DNA of 44,829 bases from Candidatus Daviesbacteria bacterium (GTDB taxonomy: Bacteria; Patescibacteriota; Microgenomatia; Daviesbacterales; UBA10151): assembly GCA_016198275.1 (NCBI GenBank), contig JACQIX010000023.1:1-44829 (forward strand), given 5' to 3'. The stretch's first letter is position 1, and the number at the start of each line of letters is the position of its first letter. The position numbers were made by a program, and so were the translations under genes. Below are positions 35,503 through 44,829 of the stretch, one piece after another. Below the pieces are notes generated by a model. That model saw nothing but the letters and a program-made list of their open reading frames with translations. It was not told the DNA's origin and ran no database searches.

Positions 35503-36147
35503 ATGTCAGCAAAACAAGAGATTGTTATTCCTAAAGGTAATGATTGGCAATTTTCGGACAGAAACAGAATAGCCGCACCAAGATTTGGATTAAGAGAAAT
35601 TACCGCTCCGTCAGTGTTAGTGAGAGATTTAAGCAAAGACATTAGGGATAATTGTATGTCTCGGGGTTGGGTTTTTACATCATTGGTGACAATGGATGGT
35701 TCTTATTTGTTATTTGTATATATTAATGCAGGACAACCGTCTACACTTGATTCTATCCCCGAACCAGAGGCTATCCTGTCTAAAAGAATGCTGGGTGAAT
35801 ATCTAATACCTGGTAATAATTGGGCAATTGATTCGAAGCTACTTAATAGAAATTTAGGTAGAGCTAATAGGGTAGCTACTCAGGGAGAGCTAATGTATAA
35901 CGAATGGTCTCCAGATGGGTTTGCTCGAATTTACTACCAAACAGGTGTAGCTTTGGCTTTAGTTAGGAGTAGAACTTTGGAGGATGAAGAAAAAAGATTA
36001 ACAAGAAAAGGACAAGCAGTAGTTGCTGATGCAAATGCAAGAATTCGAGTAATTCAAGAAGAAGCAACAAAAAAAATAAAAATTATTGAACAAGCTTTAC
36101 GTGAAGTAACAGACTTAAAAATGACAGACCCACTCTCTTTAATTTAA
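35503..36147 (+). CDS. Hypothetical protein
   Basis: 214 aa ORF, no recognised domain; charged C-terminal helix. Confidence 0.65.
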   Translation: MSAKQEIVIPKGNDWQFSDRNRIAAPRFGLREITAPSVLVRDLSKDIRDNCMSRGWVFTSLVTMDGSYLLFVYINAGQPSTLDSIPEPEAILSKRMLGEYLIPGNNWAIDSKLLNRNLGRANRVATQGELMYNEWSPDGFARIYYQTGVALALVRSRTLEDEEKRLTRKGQAVVADANARIRVIQEEATKKIKIIEQALREVTDLKMTDPLSLI

Positions 36148-36247
36148 GAATAACCAACATAAGAAAAATTTTTCTCAAATAGACCACTTGATTAAAAGTT
36201 TAATTTATGACTACACTGGAAGTAGCAAAAGGAAGGGGGTGAGATTT

Positions 36248-36457
36248 ATGAAAATGCTTCATATGGCTGCCTTTACCCTTTTAGTGGTTGGTGGTCTTAA
36301 TTGGGGTCTTTGGGCCTTGTTTAATTTTAATCTTGTCAACACCATATTGGGTGCTTGGCCAGTAGTAGAAAAGTTAGTGTATATTTTGGTTGGGGCGTCA
36401 GCTGTCTATATTGCAGCTACACACATGAACGACTGCAAAATTTGTTCTAAGTCGTAG
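36248..36457 (+). CDS. DUF378-like small membrane protein
   Basis: MKMLHMAAFTLLVVGGLNWGLWALFNFNLVNTILG; RBS ggaaggggg upstream of ATG 36248 (track start 36188). Confidence 0.85.
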   Translation: MKMLHMAAFTLLVVGGLNWGLWALFNFNLVNTILGAWPVVEKLVYILVGASAVYIAATHMNDCKICSKS

Positions 36458-36466
36458 GTAATTATT

Positions 36467-36510
36467 TCCTAAAAAATTTTAGGAATCTATCCCCCTCCAT
36501 CTGGAGGGGG
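36467..36510 (+). terminator. Two adjacent hairpins, probable terminator region
   Basis: TTCCTAAAA-AA-TTTTAGGAA (36467-36486) and CCCCCTCCA-TC-TGGAGGGGG (36491-36510) followed by ATTTT. Confidence 0.65.
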
Positions 36511-36531
36511 ATTTTGATAGAATACAAATTA

Positions 36532-37506
36532 ATGAAGATTGTAAAACCAGCTAAGCTAAATTCAGGAGATACCGTTGGAATAGTGGCCCCCTCTTTGCCA
36601 GTTCTGTCTTCTTTTAAGAAAAATTATGAAAAAGGGAAAAAGGTGATTGAAGATTTAGGATTTAAGATTAAAGAAGGAAAAACAATTGGAAAGACAAGAT
36701 GGTGGGCAGCAGGAACCCCCCAAGAAGTGGCAACAGATATCAATTCAATGTTTGCTGATAAAAATGTTAAGGCAATTATGGCTCAAACAGGTGGTTATTC
36801 CGCCTCTTTAGTTTTGGAGTATCTCAACTATGAACTGATAACTAATAACCCCAAACCATTTATAGGTATGTCTGATGTGACAAATTTTCATTTGGCATTT
36901 TTGACCAAGTGTCAGCTGGTAGGATTTCATATGGATGATGTCACCTTCGGGTTTGGACACTCCTGGGCTCAAGGAGAAGATTTGTTGGCTGAATTTCAAA
37001 AGCAAATGTTTTTAAAATTCTTAACCCTGCCTGAACCTGCAGGAGTGATAGGTGCTTTAACTGAATGGGAAGGATGGAGAGAAGGCAGTGCCCAAGGCCA
37101 TTTAATAGGCGGGAATTTACATTTATTAGCTAATTTAATTGGTACAGAATATTTTCCTGCTAAAGATACATTTGATGGGGCCATACTTTTTTGGGAAGAG
37201 GTGGGAGAGCCTCTACACAATATTGCTAGATTTTTAACTCATTTAAAGTATGCGGGGGCTTTAGAGAAAATTTCCGGCATGTTAATTGGAAAAATTACTT
37301 ATATTAAGCCTTCCAGAGAAAAAGAAGTTATTGCACCTACTGTTTCCGAGATGGTTATGGATTTATTAAAAAATTACAAATTTCCCATCATGGCCAATTC
37401 AGACTTCGGCCATTTCACAGTCAATACCCCCATGCCACTTGGTATTAAAGTTTCCTTTGATACTTCCAAAAAGCAGTTAAACTTTTTAGAATCTGCTGTT
37501 ATATAA
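36532..37506 (+). CDS. S66-family LD-carboxypeptidase-like protein
   Basis: KPAKLNSGDTVGIVAPSLP, IMAQTGGYSASLVLEYLNYE, FIGMSDVTNFHLAF; probable start 36532. Confidence 0.88.
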   Translation: MKIVKPAKLNSGDTVGIVAPSLPVLSSFKKNYEKGKKVIEDLGFKIKEGKTIGKTRWWAAGTPQEVATDINSMFADKNVKAIMAQTGGYSASLVLEYLNYELITNNPKPFIGMSDVTNFHLAFLTKCQLVGFHMDDVTFGFGHSWAQGEDLLAEFQKQMFLKFLTLPEPAGVIGALTEWEGWREGSAQGHLIGGNLHLLANLIGTEYFPAKDTFDGAILFWEEVGEPLHNIARFLTHLKYAGALEKISGMLIGKITYIKPSREKEVIAPTVSEMVMDLLKNYKFPIMANSDFGHFTVNTPMPLGIKVSFDTSKKQLNFLESAVI

Positions 37507-37514
37507 AAACCCTT

Positions 37515-37529
37515 CTACCTCCGAGGTAG
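37515..37529. terminator. Short hairpin between convergent genes
   Basis: CTACCT-CCG-AGGTAG. Confidence 0.5.
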
Positions 37530-37531
37530 GA

Positions 37532-38266
37532 TTAACTTCTAATTATTTGGCAGTTGGGGCATCTTAAGGAGGTATCAGCATAAATTTTAGCTGTTTGGTT
37601 AGATAATTTAAAGACTAACTGTGAATCCTCGTCTATGGTAAAAATATCAGGGCTGTTATCAAAAGATAAGGTGGCTTTGCCTCTGGTAAGCTGGAAAGTT
37701 ATCAAATCTTGATCAGAAAGATAAAGTGGATCAATTTTTTGAGTAGTATTATTAAAAGCTACCCCAAATCCTTTGTCAAATGTTTGGCGGGTGATTGATT
37801 GAAAATAACCTGTTGAGCCAAAAGGAGTGGAAATGACAATGCCATCACCTATAAGAAGAGATCCTTCGTTTCGCTCAACATGACTAACAGGGTGGGTTTT
37901 AAATCTGATGGTGTGAGTTGGGTCAGAATTTCTGATCACAAAATCATTTAAAGCATAAAAGGTTTTATAAAGCAATGTTATTTCGAGTTTTCTGTATTCT
38001 TTTAATTGAAGTTTGTCCTCTCTTAATTTTTTTAACACTAACTCATCAGCGTGATTGAGACATTTTTTACAAAAGTCACTGTTTCTGATAGGAAGTTTAG
38101 GGATGTTGGGATAATGCCTTTCTGCAGATAATAGGGTGCCATCCCCTCCAAAAGTAACCACAATCTGGGGGTTTGAATAAACAATCTCCAATCCTAAATC
38201 TTTGGCTAATTTTTCGATATTTTTAGTATTCTGACCGTTCAGTAAAACTCTCATGATGCAAATCAT
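37532..38266 (-). CDS. NAD kinase
   Basis: VTFGGDGTLLSAERHY, NDFVIRN, LLIGDGIVISTPFGSTGYFQS motifs; internal start MRVLLNGQN possible. Confidence 0.9.
   Translation of the reverse strand: MICIMRVLLNGQNTKNIEKLAKDLGLEIVYSNPQIVVTFGGDGTLLSAERHYPNIPKLPIRNSDFCKKCLNHADELVLKKLREDKLQLKEYRKLEITLLYKTFYALNDFVIRNSDPTHTIRFKTHPVSHVERNEGSLLIGDGIVISTPFGSTGYFQSITRQTFDKGFGVAFNNTTQKIDPLYLSDQDLITFQLTRGKATLSFDNSPDIFTIDEDSQLVFKLSNQTAKIYADTSLRCPNCQIIRS
37858..37884 (-). repeat. Dispersed repeat inside NAD kinase gene
   Basis: Minus strand GTCATGTTGAGCGAAACGAAGGATCTC. Confidence 0.85.
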
Positions 38267-38298
38267 ACTACTTTTTTCGTATACTAGAAAGTTAAACT

Positions 38299-39546
38299 AT
38301 GAAAAATAAGAAAAATAAAATCTCTCCTTTTTTGGCCCTAAAAGTAGCTAATTTTAGAAACTACCTGTTTGGTGCTTTTTTGTCTGAGGTTGGTAGTCAG
38401 ATGCAAGTGGTGGCTGTTGCTTGGCAAGTTTACGAGATGACGCGAAATCCGGCTTCTTTGGGACTAATAGGGCTTGCTAATTTTTTACCGATCATTTTAT
38501 TTTCTTTAATTGGAGGATTAGTGGCTGATAAAGTTGACCGGAGGAAACTGCTGATTACCAGTCAGCTTTGCCAGTTGACTTTGGCATTAATTCTTTTTAC
38601 AGCGACTATAACCCATCTGATAAATCCTTGGATGATTTATTTGATTTTGGTTTTTGTGGCCACTGCTCAGTCTTTTTCCATCCCTGCAAGACAAAGTGTG
38701 ATGCCTTACCTGGTTCCCAGGTCTTTATTTATGAATGCAGTTTCTTTAAATGTCTTACAATTTCAGGGGGCTACCATGATTGGCCCTGCCATAGCCGGAT
38801 TCTTAATTGGAGGTGTGGGAGTATCTGCCGTGTATTTGTTTAATGCCATCTCTTTCCTATTTTTTATCGGGGCGCTGCTATCTTTAAACGTATCTTTGCA
38901 AAAACACGATGCCGATGAAGTAGAATTCAATTTGGCCTCAATAATGGAAGGCGTCAGGTATGTTTTAAAAACCCCCATTCTTTATGCCACCATGATTTTG
39001 GATTTTTCTGCCACTTTTTTTGGCACTGCTACAATATTGATGCCCTTATTTGCCCAGGATGTTTTGCATGTTGGCCCAAAAGGTTTAGGGTTACTATATT
39101 CCGCTCCGGCCATTGGCGGAGTATTGGCAGGGGTTTTATTGGCTGCCTTACATAAAAAAATTGAGCATCAAGGCAGGACCATTATTTATGCTCTGACTGT
39201 TTATGGGATAGCCACAATCGGATTTGGTTTATCCAAAAACTTTCTCCTTTCCATATGCTTTTTAGTTTTAGTCGGGGCAGGAGATATGGTTTCCACAATT
39301 ATCAGAAATACCATCAGGCAGATCATCACCCCCGATAATCTTAGAGGCAGGATGTCATCGGTAATGAGGATATTCTTCCAGGGAGGGCCGCAGTTAGGGG
39401 ATATGGAAGCAGGATTTTTAGCCAAATTAATTGGCGGGCCAGCATCGGTGGTAATAGGAGGAGCTGGGGTTTTGCTGGTTTTGGCCTTACTAACTTTTAG
39501 AAATAAAACCTTAAGGCAGTATCATGGGAAAGATTTGGTTGTTTAA
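38299..39546 (+). CDS. MFS transporter, enterobactin-exporter-like
   Basis: FRNYLFGAFLSEVGSQMQVVAVAWQVYEMTRNPASLGLIGLANFLPIILFSLIGGLVADKVDRRKLL. Confidence 0.9.
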   Translation: MKNKKNKISPFLALKVANFRNYLFGAFLSEVGSQMQVVAVAWQVYEMTRNPASLGLIGLANFLPIILFSLIGGLVADKVDRRKLLITSQLCQLTLALILFTATITHLINPWMIYLILVFVATAQSFSIPARQSVMPYLVPRSLFMNAVSLNVLQFQGATMIGPAIAGFLIGGVGVSAVYLFNAISFLFFIGALLSLNVSLQKHDADEVEFNLASIMEGVRYVLKTPILYATMILDFSATFFGTATILMPLFAQDVLHVGPKGLGLLYSAPAIGGVLAGVLLAALHKKIEHQGRTIIYALTVYGIATIGFGLSKNFLLSICFLVLVGAGDMVSTIIRNTIRQIITPDNLRGRMSSVMRIFFQGGPQLGDMEAGFLAKLIGGPASVVIGGAGVLLVLALLTFRNKTLRQYHGKDLVV

Positions 39547-39572
39547 AGAAATTTAAAAGGGCTTGACAAAAG

Positions 39573-39599
39573 TTAGCACTCATTGTAAGCTACTGCTAG
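39573..39599 (+). promoter_or_regulatory. Degenerate CIRCE element upstream of hrcA
   Basis: TTAGCACTC-N9-TACTGCTAG; left arm is the perfect consensus, right arm 6/9 to GAGTGCTAA; TTGACA at 39563-39568. Confidence 0.7.
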
Positions 39600-39610
39600 T
39601 CTAAAAAAAC

Positions 39611-40339
39611 ATGACAGAATTGACTGATCGACAACAGGCACTTTTAAAAGCAATTGTGGAAGAATATATTGAGTTAGCTGAACCTATTGGTTCTGAGGTG
39701 ATTGAAAAGAAATATAATTTGGGGGTCTCCCCTGCCACTATCAGAATTGAGATGGTCAGGCTGACTGATTTGGGGTATTTAAGGCAGCCTCATACCTCTG
39801 CAGGTAGAACTCCTACTTCTATGGGGCTAAGGTTTTACATTTCTCAGCTGATGAAGGAAAAGCAACTGCCAGTAACAGCAGAGGTTTCTATTAAGGAAAA
39901 GCTGATGGCCAACAGGTTTAAAACCGGGCGTTTGATTAAAGAGGCTGTTTCTGCCTTGGCAAAGCGCTTAGATATGTTAGGACTGGCAATTGATGATGAA
40001 GGTCAATTGTATTATGCAGGGGCTGCCAATATTTTGGATTGGCCTGAGTTTTACGATATTGATGTGACTCGGTTTGTTTTATCGCTTTTTGATGAAAACC
40101 CCAGGTTGAAGGAGATTATTGGTAAAGCTGTAGGATCAGATCCAATACATATTTTGTTTGGTGAAGAGATGGATTTTGAGTATTTACATTCAACAGGCTT
40201 TGTTTTTACCAAGTATGATGTGACTCTGGATAAAACCGGAGTAATCGGAGTAATCGGCCCTGCCAGGATGAATTTTGCTCTGGTTTTGCCTTATGTCAAG
40301 TATGTCAGAAATTTGCTTAATGAAGCAATAAGAATGTAG
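39611..40339 (+). CDS. hrcA: Heat-inducible transcription repressor HrcA
   Basis: LTDRQQALLKAIVEEYIELAEPIGSEVIEKKYNLGVSPATIRIEMVRLTDLGYLRQPHTSAGRTPT; short (242 aa). Confidence 0.92.
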   Translation: MTELTDRQQALLKAIVEEYIELAEPIGSEVIEKKYNLGVSPATIRIEMVRLTDLGYLRQPHTSAGRTPTSMGLRFYISQLMKEKQLPVTAEVSIKEKLMANRFKTGRLIKEAVSALAKRLDMLGLAIDDEGQLYYAGAANILDWPEFYDIDVTRFVLSLFDENPRLKEIIGKAVGSDPIHILFGEEMDFEYLHSTGFVFTKYDVTLDKTGVIGVIGPARMNFALVLPYVKYVRNLLNEAIRM

Positions 40340-40350
40340 TAGCAAGTATT

Positions 40351-40842
40351 ATGGGAAAAAAACAGGAAAAAACAAAAATAGAAGAATTAGAAAGTAAAGT
40401 TAATGATTTGGAGAATCAGCTAAAAAGAGCAGTGGCTGATTATCGGAATTTGGAATCTAGGATTAGTCAGGGTAGGTCTGAGTGGACTAAGTATGTAGGA
40501 GCAGAGATAATCAGAAAAATATTGCCGGCTTTGGACCATTTAGAAACAGTCATAGAATCAGGTCGGCAGGTCTTAAGCGAGCAAAGCGAGTCAAAGGATT
40601 GGTTTAGAGGAGTAGAGTTGGCTGTAAAGGAATTAAATCAGGTTTTAGCGCAGGAAGGTTTGGATCAGATTGCAGCAGACGGACAATTTGATCCAAACCT
40701 TCACGAGGCAGTTGACACAGGGGAGGGGGAAGATAATAAAATATTAAAAGTAGTCAGACGCGGGTATACCTTAGAAGGGAAGGTACTAAGACCAGCCCAG
40801 GTGGTGGTGGGACGATCAAACGAGAAAGGAGAAATTAGCTAA
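40351..40842 (+). CDS. grpE: Nucleotide exchange factor GrpE
   Basis: Coiled coil then [35 protein letters not shown]...[20 protein letters not shown]. Confidence 0.93.
   Translation: MGKKQEKTKIEELESKVNDLENQLKRAVADYRNLESRISQGRSEWTKYVGAEIIRKILPALDHLETVIESGRQVLSEQSESKDWFRGVELAVKELNQVLAQEGLDQIAADGQFDPNLHEAVDTGEGEDNKILKVVRRGYTLEGKVLRPAQVVVGRSNEKGEIS
40571..40598 (-). repeat. Repeat element inside grpE, same family as 13973-14000
   Basis: Minus strand TCCTTTGACTCGCTTTGCTCGCTTAAGA; 24/28 identity, all four differences are transitions. Confidence 0.88.
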
Positions 40843-40849
40843 AAAGTAT

Positions 40850-42781
40850 ATGTCAAAAATCGTTGGAATAGATCTTGGAACAACAAATTCATGTGTGGCT
40901 GTAATGGAGGGTGGAAAACCTAAAGTTATCCATTCTGCTGAAGGGGAAAATATTATCCCTTCTGTGGTTAATCCCATTAAAAATATTGTGGGCAGGGTGG
41001 CCAAACGTCAGGCTGTAGTTAATCCTAAAGAAACTATTTTTTCCATTAAAAGGCTGATGGGAAGAAAGTTTGATGATCCTGAGGTAAAAAGAGACAAAGA
41101 ATGGTTGCCTTATACCATCAAATCCGGTAAAAACAACATGGCTGTGGTGGAAGTAGAAGGTCATGAATATACCCCCCAAGAAATTTCTGCCATGATTTTG
41201 CAAAAAATCAAAGCTGATGCTGAAAGTTATTTAGGCGAAAAAGTAACAGATGCTGTTATTACAGTGCCTGCTTACTTTGATGATGCCCAAAGACAAGCTA
41301 CCAAACAAGCCGGGGAAATAGCCGGGTTAAATGTGCAAAGAATTATCAATGAACCAACAGCCGCTGCTTTGGCTTATGGACTGGATAAATCTCATGCTCA
41401 CACCATTGCTGTGTATGATTTAGGTGGTGGAACTTTTGATGTCTCTATTTTAGAGCTGGGTGAGGGAGTGTTTGAAGTCAAAGCCACCAACGGCGATACT
41501 CACTTGGGCGGAGATGATTTTGATAAGATAATTATTGACTTCTTAGCAGAAGAGTTTAAAAAGCAGGAAGGCATTGATCTAAAAGGTGATAGACAAGCAC
41601 TGCAAAGACTGCGGGATGCAGCTGAGAAAGCTAAAATTGAACTTTCCTCCACCCAAGAAGCAACAATTTCCATTCCATTTGTAACAGCGGATTCATCAGG
41701 ACCCAAACATTTGGAGATCAAGTTATCCAGAGCCAAACTGGAAGGTATGGTAAAGCCCTTAATAGATAAATCTTTTGAAGCTGTTAAAGCTTGTTTGAAG
41801 GATGCCAAAATTGAGGCAAAAGGGGTTTCAGAAGTAGTTTTAGTTGGGGGGATGACCCGCATGCCGGCAGTCCAAAAGGCAGTCCATGATTTCTTTGGTA
41901 AAGAACCGCATAAAGGCATTAACCCGGATGAGGTGGTGGCGGTGGGGGCAGCCATACAAGGAGGAGTGCTAGGCGGGGAAGTTAAAGATGTACTGTTGCT
42001 TGATGTTACTCCATTAACTTTGGGTATTGAAACTCTAGGTGGAGTGAGAACACCTCTTATTAACAGAAATACCACTATCCCGTCTTCTAAATCGGAAATT
42101 TTCTCTACCGCTGCTGATAATCAAACCTCTGTGGAGATTAATGTGCTGCAGGGGGAAAGGGAAATGGCAGCAGACAACAAGTCTTTAGGTCGTTTCATTC
42201 TGGATGGTATACCGCCTGCTCCTCGTGGAGTTCCACAAGTGGAGGTGACCTTTGATATTGATGCTAACGGAATTTTAAATGTGTCTGCTAAAGATAAAGC
42301 TACCGGAAAAGAACAAAAAATTACCATTACCGGTTCTACAGGACTTGATAAGGCTGAAGTGGAAAAGATGACTAAAGAGGCAGAAGCCCATGCCGAGGAA
42401 GATAAAAAAAGAAAAGAAGAAATAGAGGTAAGAAATCAAGCAGATACTTTAGTTTATACAACAGAAAAGAGTTTAAAAGAGGCCGGGGATAAAATTTCTG
42501 CAGATATTAGAACCGATGTTGAGCAAAAATTAAGTGACCTTAAAGGAGTTATACAAACGGCAACCGTAGATGATCTTAAACCTAAAATGGAGGCTTTATC
42601 AGAATCATTGCAAAAAATAGGAGCAAGTTTGTACAAAGAGCCGGCAGCTGCTAAAGGAGAAGAAGAGGTAGGACCTGAAGGTAAACCAGGAGGTCAAACT
42701 GAGTCCGCCGGAGGCGGACCTAAAACTGAGGAAGCAGTAGAAGGTGAAGTGGTGGAGGAAGAGAAGAAAAAAGAAGAATAA
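40850..42781 (+). CDS. dnaK: Chaperone DnaK (Hsp70)
   Basis: [58 protein letters not shown]. Confidence 0.98.
   Translation: MSKIVGIDLGTTNSCVAVMEGGKPKVIHSAEGENIIPSVVNPIKNIVGRVAKRQAVVNPKETIFSIKRLMGRKFDDPEVKRDKEWLPYTIKSGKNNMAVVEVEGHEYTPQEISAMILQKIKADAESYLGEKVTDAVITVPAYFDDAQRQATKQAGEIAGLNVQRIINEPTAAALAYGLDKSHAHTIAVYDLGGGTFDVSILELGEGVFEVKATNGDTHLGGDDFDKIIIDFLAEEFKKQEGIDLKGDRQALQRLRDAAEKAKIELSSTQEATISIPFVTADSSGPKHLEIKLSRAKLEGMVKPLIDKSFEAVKACLKDAKIEAKGVSEVVLVGGMTRMPAVQKAVHDFFGKEPHKGINPDEVVAVGAAIQGGVLGGEVKDVLLLDVTPLTLGIETLGGVRTPLINRNTTIPSSKSEIFSTAADNQTSVEINVLQGEREMAADNKSLGRFILDGIPPAPRGVPQVEVTFDIDANGILNVSAKDKATGKEQKITITGSTGLDKAEVEKMTKEAEAHAEEDKKRKEEIEVRNQADTLVYTTEKSLKEAGDKISADIRTDVEQKLSDLKGVIQTATVDDLKPKMEALSESLQKIGASLYKEPAAAKGEEEVGPEGKPGGQTESAGGGPKTEEAVEGEVVEEEKKKEE
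42703..42719 (+). repeat. Perfect hairpin repeat in dnaK C-terminal tail
   Basis: GTCCGCC-GGA-GGCGGAC. Confidence 0.85.
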
Positions 42782-42862
42782 CCTCTTCTAGTTACTCCAA
42801 ATATTTACTAATTTTTGTTTAAATCCATTTTCATTCCGCTTGGTCGTGATCGTGATATAAAA

Positions 42863-42889
42863 CTAGCACTTTTGATCTGAGATTGCTAT
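42863..42889 (+). promoter_or_regulatory. Degenerate CIRCE-like inverted repeat overlapping a TATAAT box upstream of dnaJ
   Basis: CTAGCACTT-N9-GATTGCTAT (7/9 in each arm to TTAGCACTC/GAGTGCTAA); TATAAT at 42887-42892. Confidence 0.55.
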
Positions 42890-42899
42890 AATTGTGTAC

Positions 42900-43841
42900 A
42901 TGGCGAAACGTGATTATTATGAAATATTAGGTGTATCTAAATCCGCTTCAGCAGATGAAATCAAATCTGCTTATAGACAACTGGCCAGAAAGCATCATCC
43001 TGATGTGGATAAATCCCCTGGAGCTTCGGAGAAATTTAAAGAGATTGGTGAAGCTTATCAGGTTTTATCAGACCAACAAAAAAAGGGGGCTTATGACCAA
43101 TTTGGCCATGCTGCATTTGATCGATCAGCTGGGTTTGGTGGGCCTTTTGGCGGAGCTCAGGGCCAGCCAGGAGACCAAGGTGGTTGGCAAACTTATTCCT
43201 GGTCATCATCCGGCGGCAATCCCTTCGGCTCCGCTTCTGACGGGTCTAATATCCAGTTTGATTTTGGCGGGTTTGAAGATCCATTTGAATTATTTGAACA
43301 AATTTTTGGCGGAGCAGGCTTTGGAGGTTTTAGCAAAAGAAGACCTACCTATCAGCTAAATTTAACCTTTGATGAAGCAATCAAAGGGATAACTAAAGAA
43401 GTGGAAGTAGAAGAAAGAAATCCTCAGGGAAGGCTTACTCGAAAAAGGATGAAAATTAAAATACCGCCTGGGGTGGATAATGGGACTAAAATGAGATTTG
43501 GAGAAATGGATATTGTTTTTAGGGTGGAAAGAAGTGCGCAGTTTATACGGGAAGGCACAGATATATTTTCTGAAATTACCATCAATATCCCACAACTGGT
43601 TTTAGGAGATGTGTTTGAGGTCCGAACTGTCCAAGGTAAGGTAAAGGTGAAAGTTCCTCCGGGAACCCAGCCTGGTTCTTTAGTTAAACTAAGAGGTAAA
43701 GGTGCTCCCAAGTTAGATGGAGGTCATGGAGACCACTTTGTCAGAGTCAATTTAGAGGTTCCCAAACACCCCTCTAGGCAGGAAAAACAGTTATATGAAG
43801 AATTATATAACTTAAGCAGCAAGAAAAAAGGTTGGTTTTAG
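42900..43841 (+). CDS. DnaJ-family co-chaperone (CbpA-like, no zinc-finger domain)
   Basis: J domain [35 protein letters not shown], Gly-rich linker, C-terminal domain without CxxCxGxG repeats; track start GTG 42894. Confidence 0.92.
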   Translation: MAKRDYYEILGVSKSASADEIKSAYRQLARKHHPDVDKSPGASEKFKEIGEAYQVLSDQQKKGAYDQFGHAAFDRSAGFGGPFGGAQGQPGDQGGWQTYSWSSSGGNPFGSASDGSNIQFDFGGFEDPFELFEQIFGGAGFGGFSKRRPTYQLNLTFDEAIKGITKEVEVEERNPQGRLTRKRMKIKIPPGVDNGTKMRFGEMDIVFRVERSAQFIREGTDIFSEITINIPQLVLGDVFEVRTVQGKVKVKVPPGTQPGSLVKLRGKGAPKLDGGHGDHFVRVNLEVPKHPSRQEKQLYEELYNLSSKKKGWF

Positions 43842-44656
43842 GAAGTTTTTTTGGGCAGGATCAGATTTACAAACACCACTGCCAAAGTAAGTATAGAGAC
43901 CATAAAGGGAAAACCTGCAAAGTGCGTCCAGGGTTGAATCAAACCCGCCACCAGTTCCACAATTAAGCCCAATGTGATAGCATGCAGACCTAATTTATAT
44001 GATTGTCCGTATACCAGATTATATTTAAGTATTTTTCCCAACAACCAAATTAGAGAAGAGATTAAAAGTAAATACAGCAGCCTAAAATCGTAAGAGAGAA
44101 AAATCCCCACAAATGCCAAAAATATCAGAATTGGTCCTGCAAACTTAAGATAAGGAGAAAACATTTGATAATATGAATTGATTAGTTCCTTATTAAGCTT
44201 AAAATCCTTAATTTTATTTAAGTTATAGGTATTAGTTTCTATATCATTTTTCTTGTAAACTATAGCATCTTTGGTAACCCAGGTAGAAACTTGATAACTT
44301 TCAAATTGAGCAGCAGAAAAAGGAGTTTTAGTGTCTAAAACCATCAAATCTTTACTTTTGTTTCCTTCGCAAGAGGAAATAAAATAAGGCTCGCTAACAT
44401 TGGTAGATACCTGCCCGTTGCTAATTTTAATTTCCAGATTCTTAGGATAACAATTAATCATAGTTTGGGCAAAACTTTGTATAGCCAGGGGTGCCTCAAT
44501 AAAGACAGGTTTGATTAAAGTAAGTAGATTAATGACTGTTAAAAATAGAATTAATAGCAGAAAGTAACCAAGACTGCTTTTAAATGATTTGGTTAAAATA
44601 GCAGAATAAAATTGGGGGGAATAAATGCTGTCTTGAACAGTTTTGAAAAATTTCAT
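43838..44656 (-). CDS. DUF1189-like membrane protein
   Basis: [45 protein letters not shown]. Confidence 0.7.
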   Translation of the reverse strand: MKFFKTVQDSIYSPQFYSAILTKSFKSSLGYFLLLILFLTVINLLTLIKPVFIEAPLAIQSFAQTMINCYPKNLEIKISNGQVSTNVSEPYFISSCEGNKSKDLMVLDTKTPFSAAQFESYQVSTWVTKDAIVYKKNDIETNTYNLNKIKDFKLNKELINSYYQMFSPYLKFAGPILIFLAFVGIFLSYDFRLLYLLLISSLIWLLGKILKYNLVYGQSYKLGLHAITLGLIVELVAGLIQPWTHFAGFPFMVSILTLAVVFVNLILPKKTS

Positions 44657-44714
44657 ATGTTGTTTAGTTTAGCATACTACTGCTGCCCCGGTATGTTCCC
44701 GTAAATATCCGACA

Positions 44715-44829
44715 CTAACTCCTTTCTAAAGGTGGCTTCATACCTAAGCCAATGTGTGGTCTATGGTAATGATATCTATTTAGGAATTCATCTACAATTA
44801 AGGTGAGCTGGGGTATCTGGTTAGGTTTA
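44715..44829 (-). mobile_element. Partial IS3/IS481-type transposase (integrase core C-terminus), continues beyond window
   Basis: Minus strand reads KPNQIPQLTLIVDEFLNRYHYHRPHIGLGMKPPLERS*; typical FxxxYNxxRPHxxLGxxxP tail. Confidence 0.85.

Noticed and set aside
41500-42075. 191-aa antisense ORF within dnaK
   Set aside because: Mirror ORF caused by codon usage in a strongly conserved gene; no independent support.
43219-43245. cccttcggctccgcttctgacggg in the DnaJ Gly/Ser linker as another dispersed repeat
   Set aside because: Resembles the cttcg...ctcaggac family but is too divergent to call by eye, and the linker is compositionally biased.
42931-43359. 142-aa +1-frame ORF inside dnaJ
   Set aside because: Out-of-frame overlap with the conserved J domain; no signature.
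1-44829. Alternative genetic code (UGA as Gly, as in SR1/Gracilibacteria)
   Set aside because: UGA is used as a natural stop at conserved gene ends (for example the thioredoxin gene) and is absent inside conserved ORFs.

Overview
The window is gene-dense and AT-rich. It looks like a chromosomal segment from a Patescibacteria/CPR bacterium, probably Microgenomates-like; this lineage is inferred from gene content and was not tested. Recognisable core genes include metG, tatD, sbcC/sbcD, a uvrD/pcrA-type helicase, tpiA, a holA-like gene, rpsT, murJ, lepA, an NAD kinase gene, hrcA-grpE-dnaK-dnaJ and pilN/pilO-like genes. There are also envelope genes: GT4 and GT2 transferases, UbiA, FemAB, LCP and LdcA. 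A partial IS3/IS481-like transposase runs off the right edge. No rRNA, tRNA or CRISPR array was recognised. Two patterns stand out. (1) Short palindromic repeats and 7-nt-period tandem repeats lie in frame inside many conserved housekeeping genes (lepA, NAD kinase, sbcD, pepP-like, grpE, dnaK, tatD, uvrD, femAB, a methyltransferase). One repeat family is read in two different frames in two genes. (2) A tandem array of five paralogous envelope proteins has a near-constant N-terminal leader and divergent bodies. It has a DUF4258/DUF2283 pair embedded in it, and two vestigial 3' ends of a G5/3D-domain gene border part of it, with the intact gene next door. Other points of interest are a frameshifted antitoxin beside an intact PIN toxin, a nested inverted-repeat intergenic element, a ribosomal protein bS20 with an apparent C-terminal duplication, and degenerate CIRCE-like sites.
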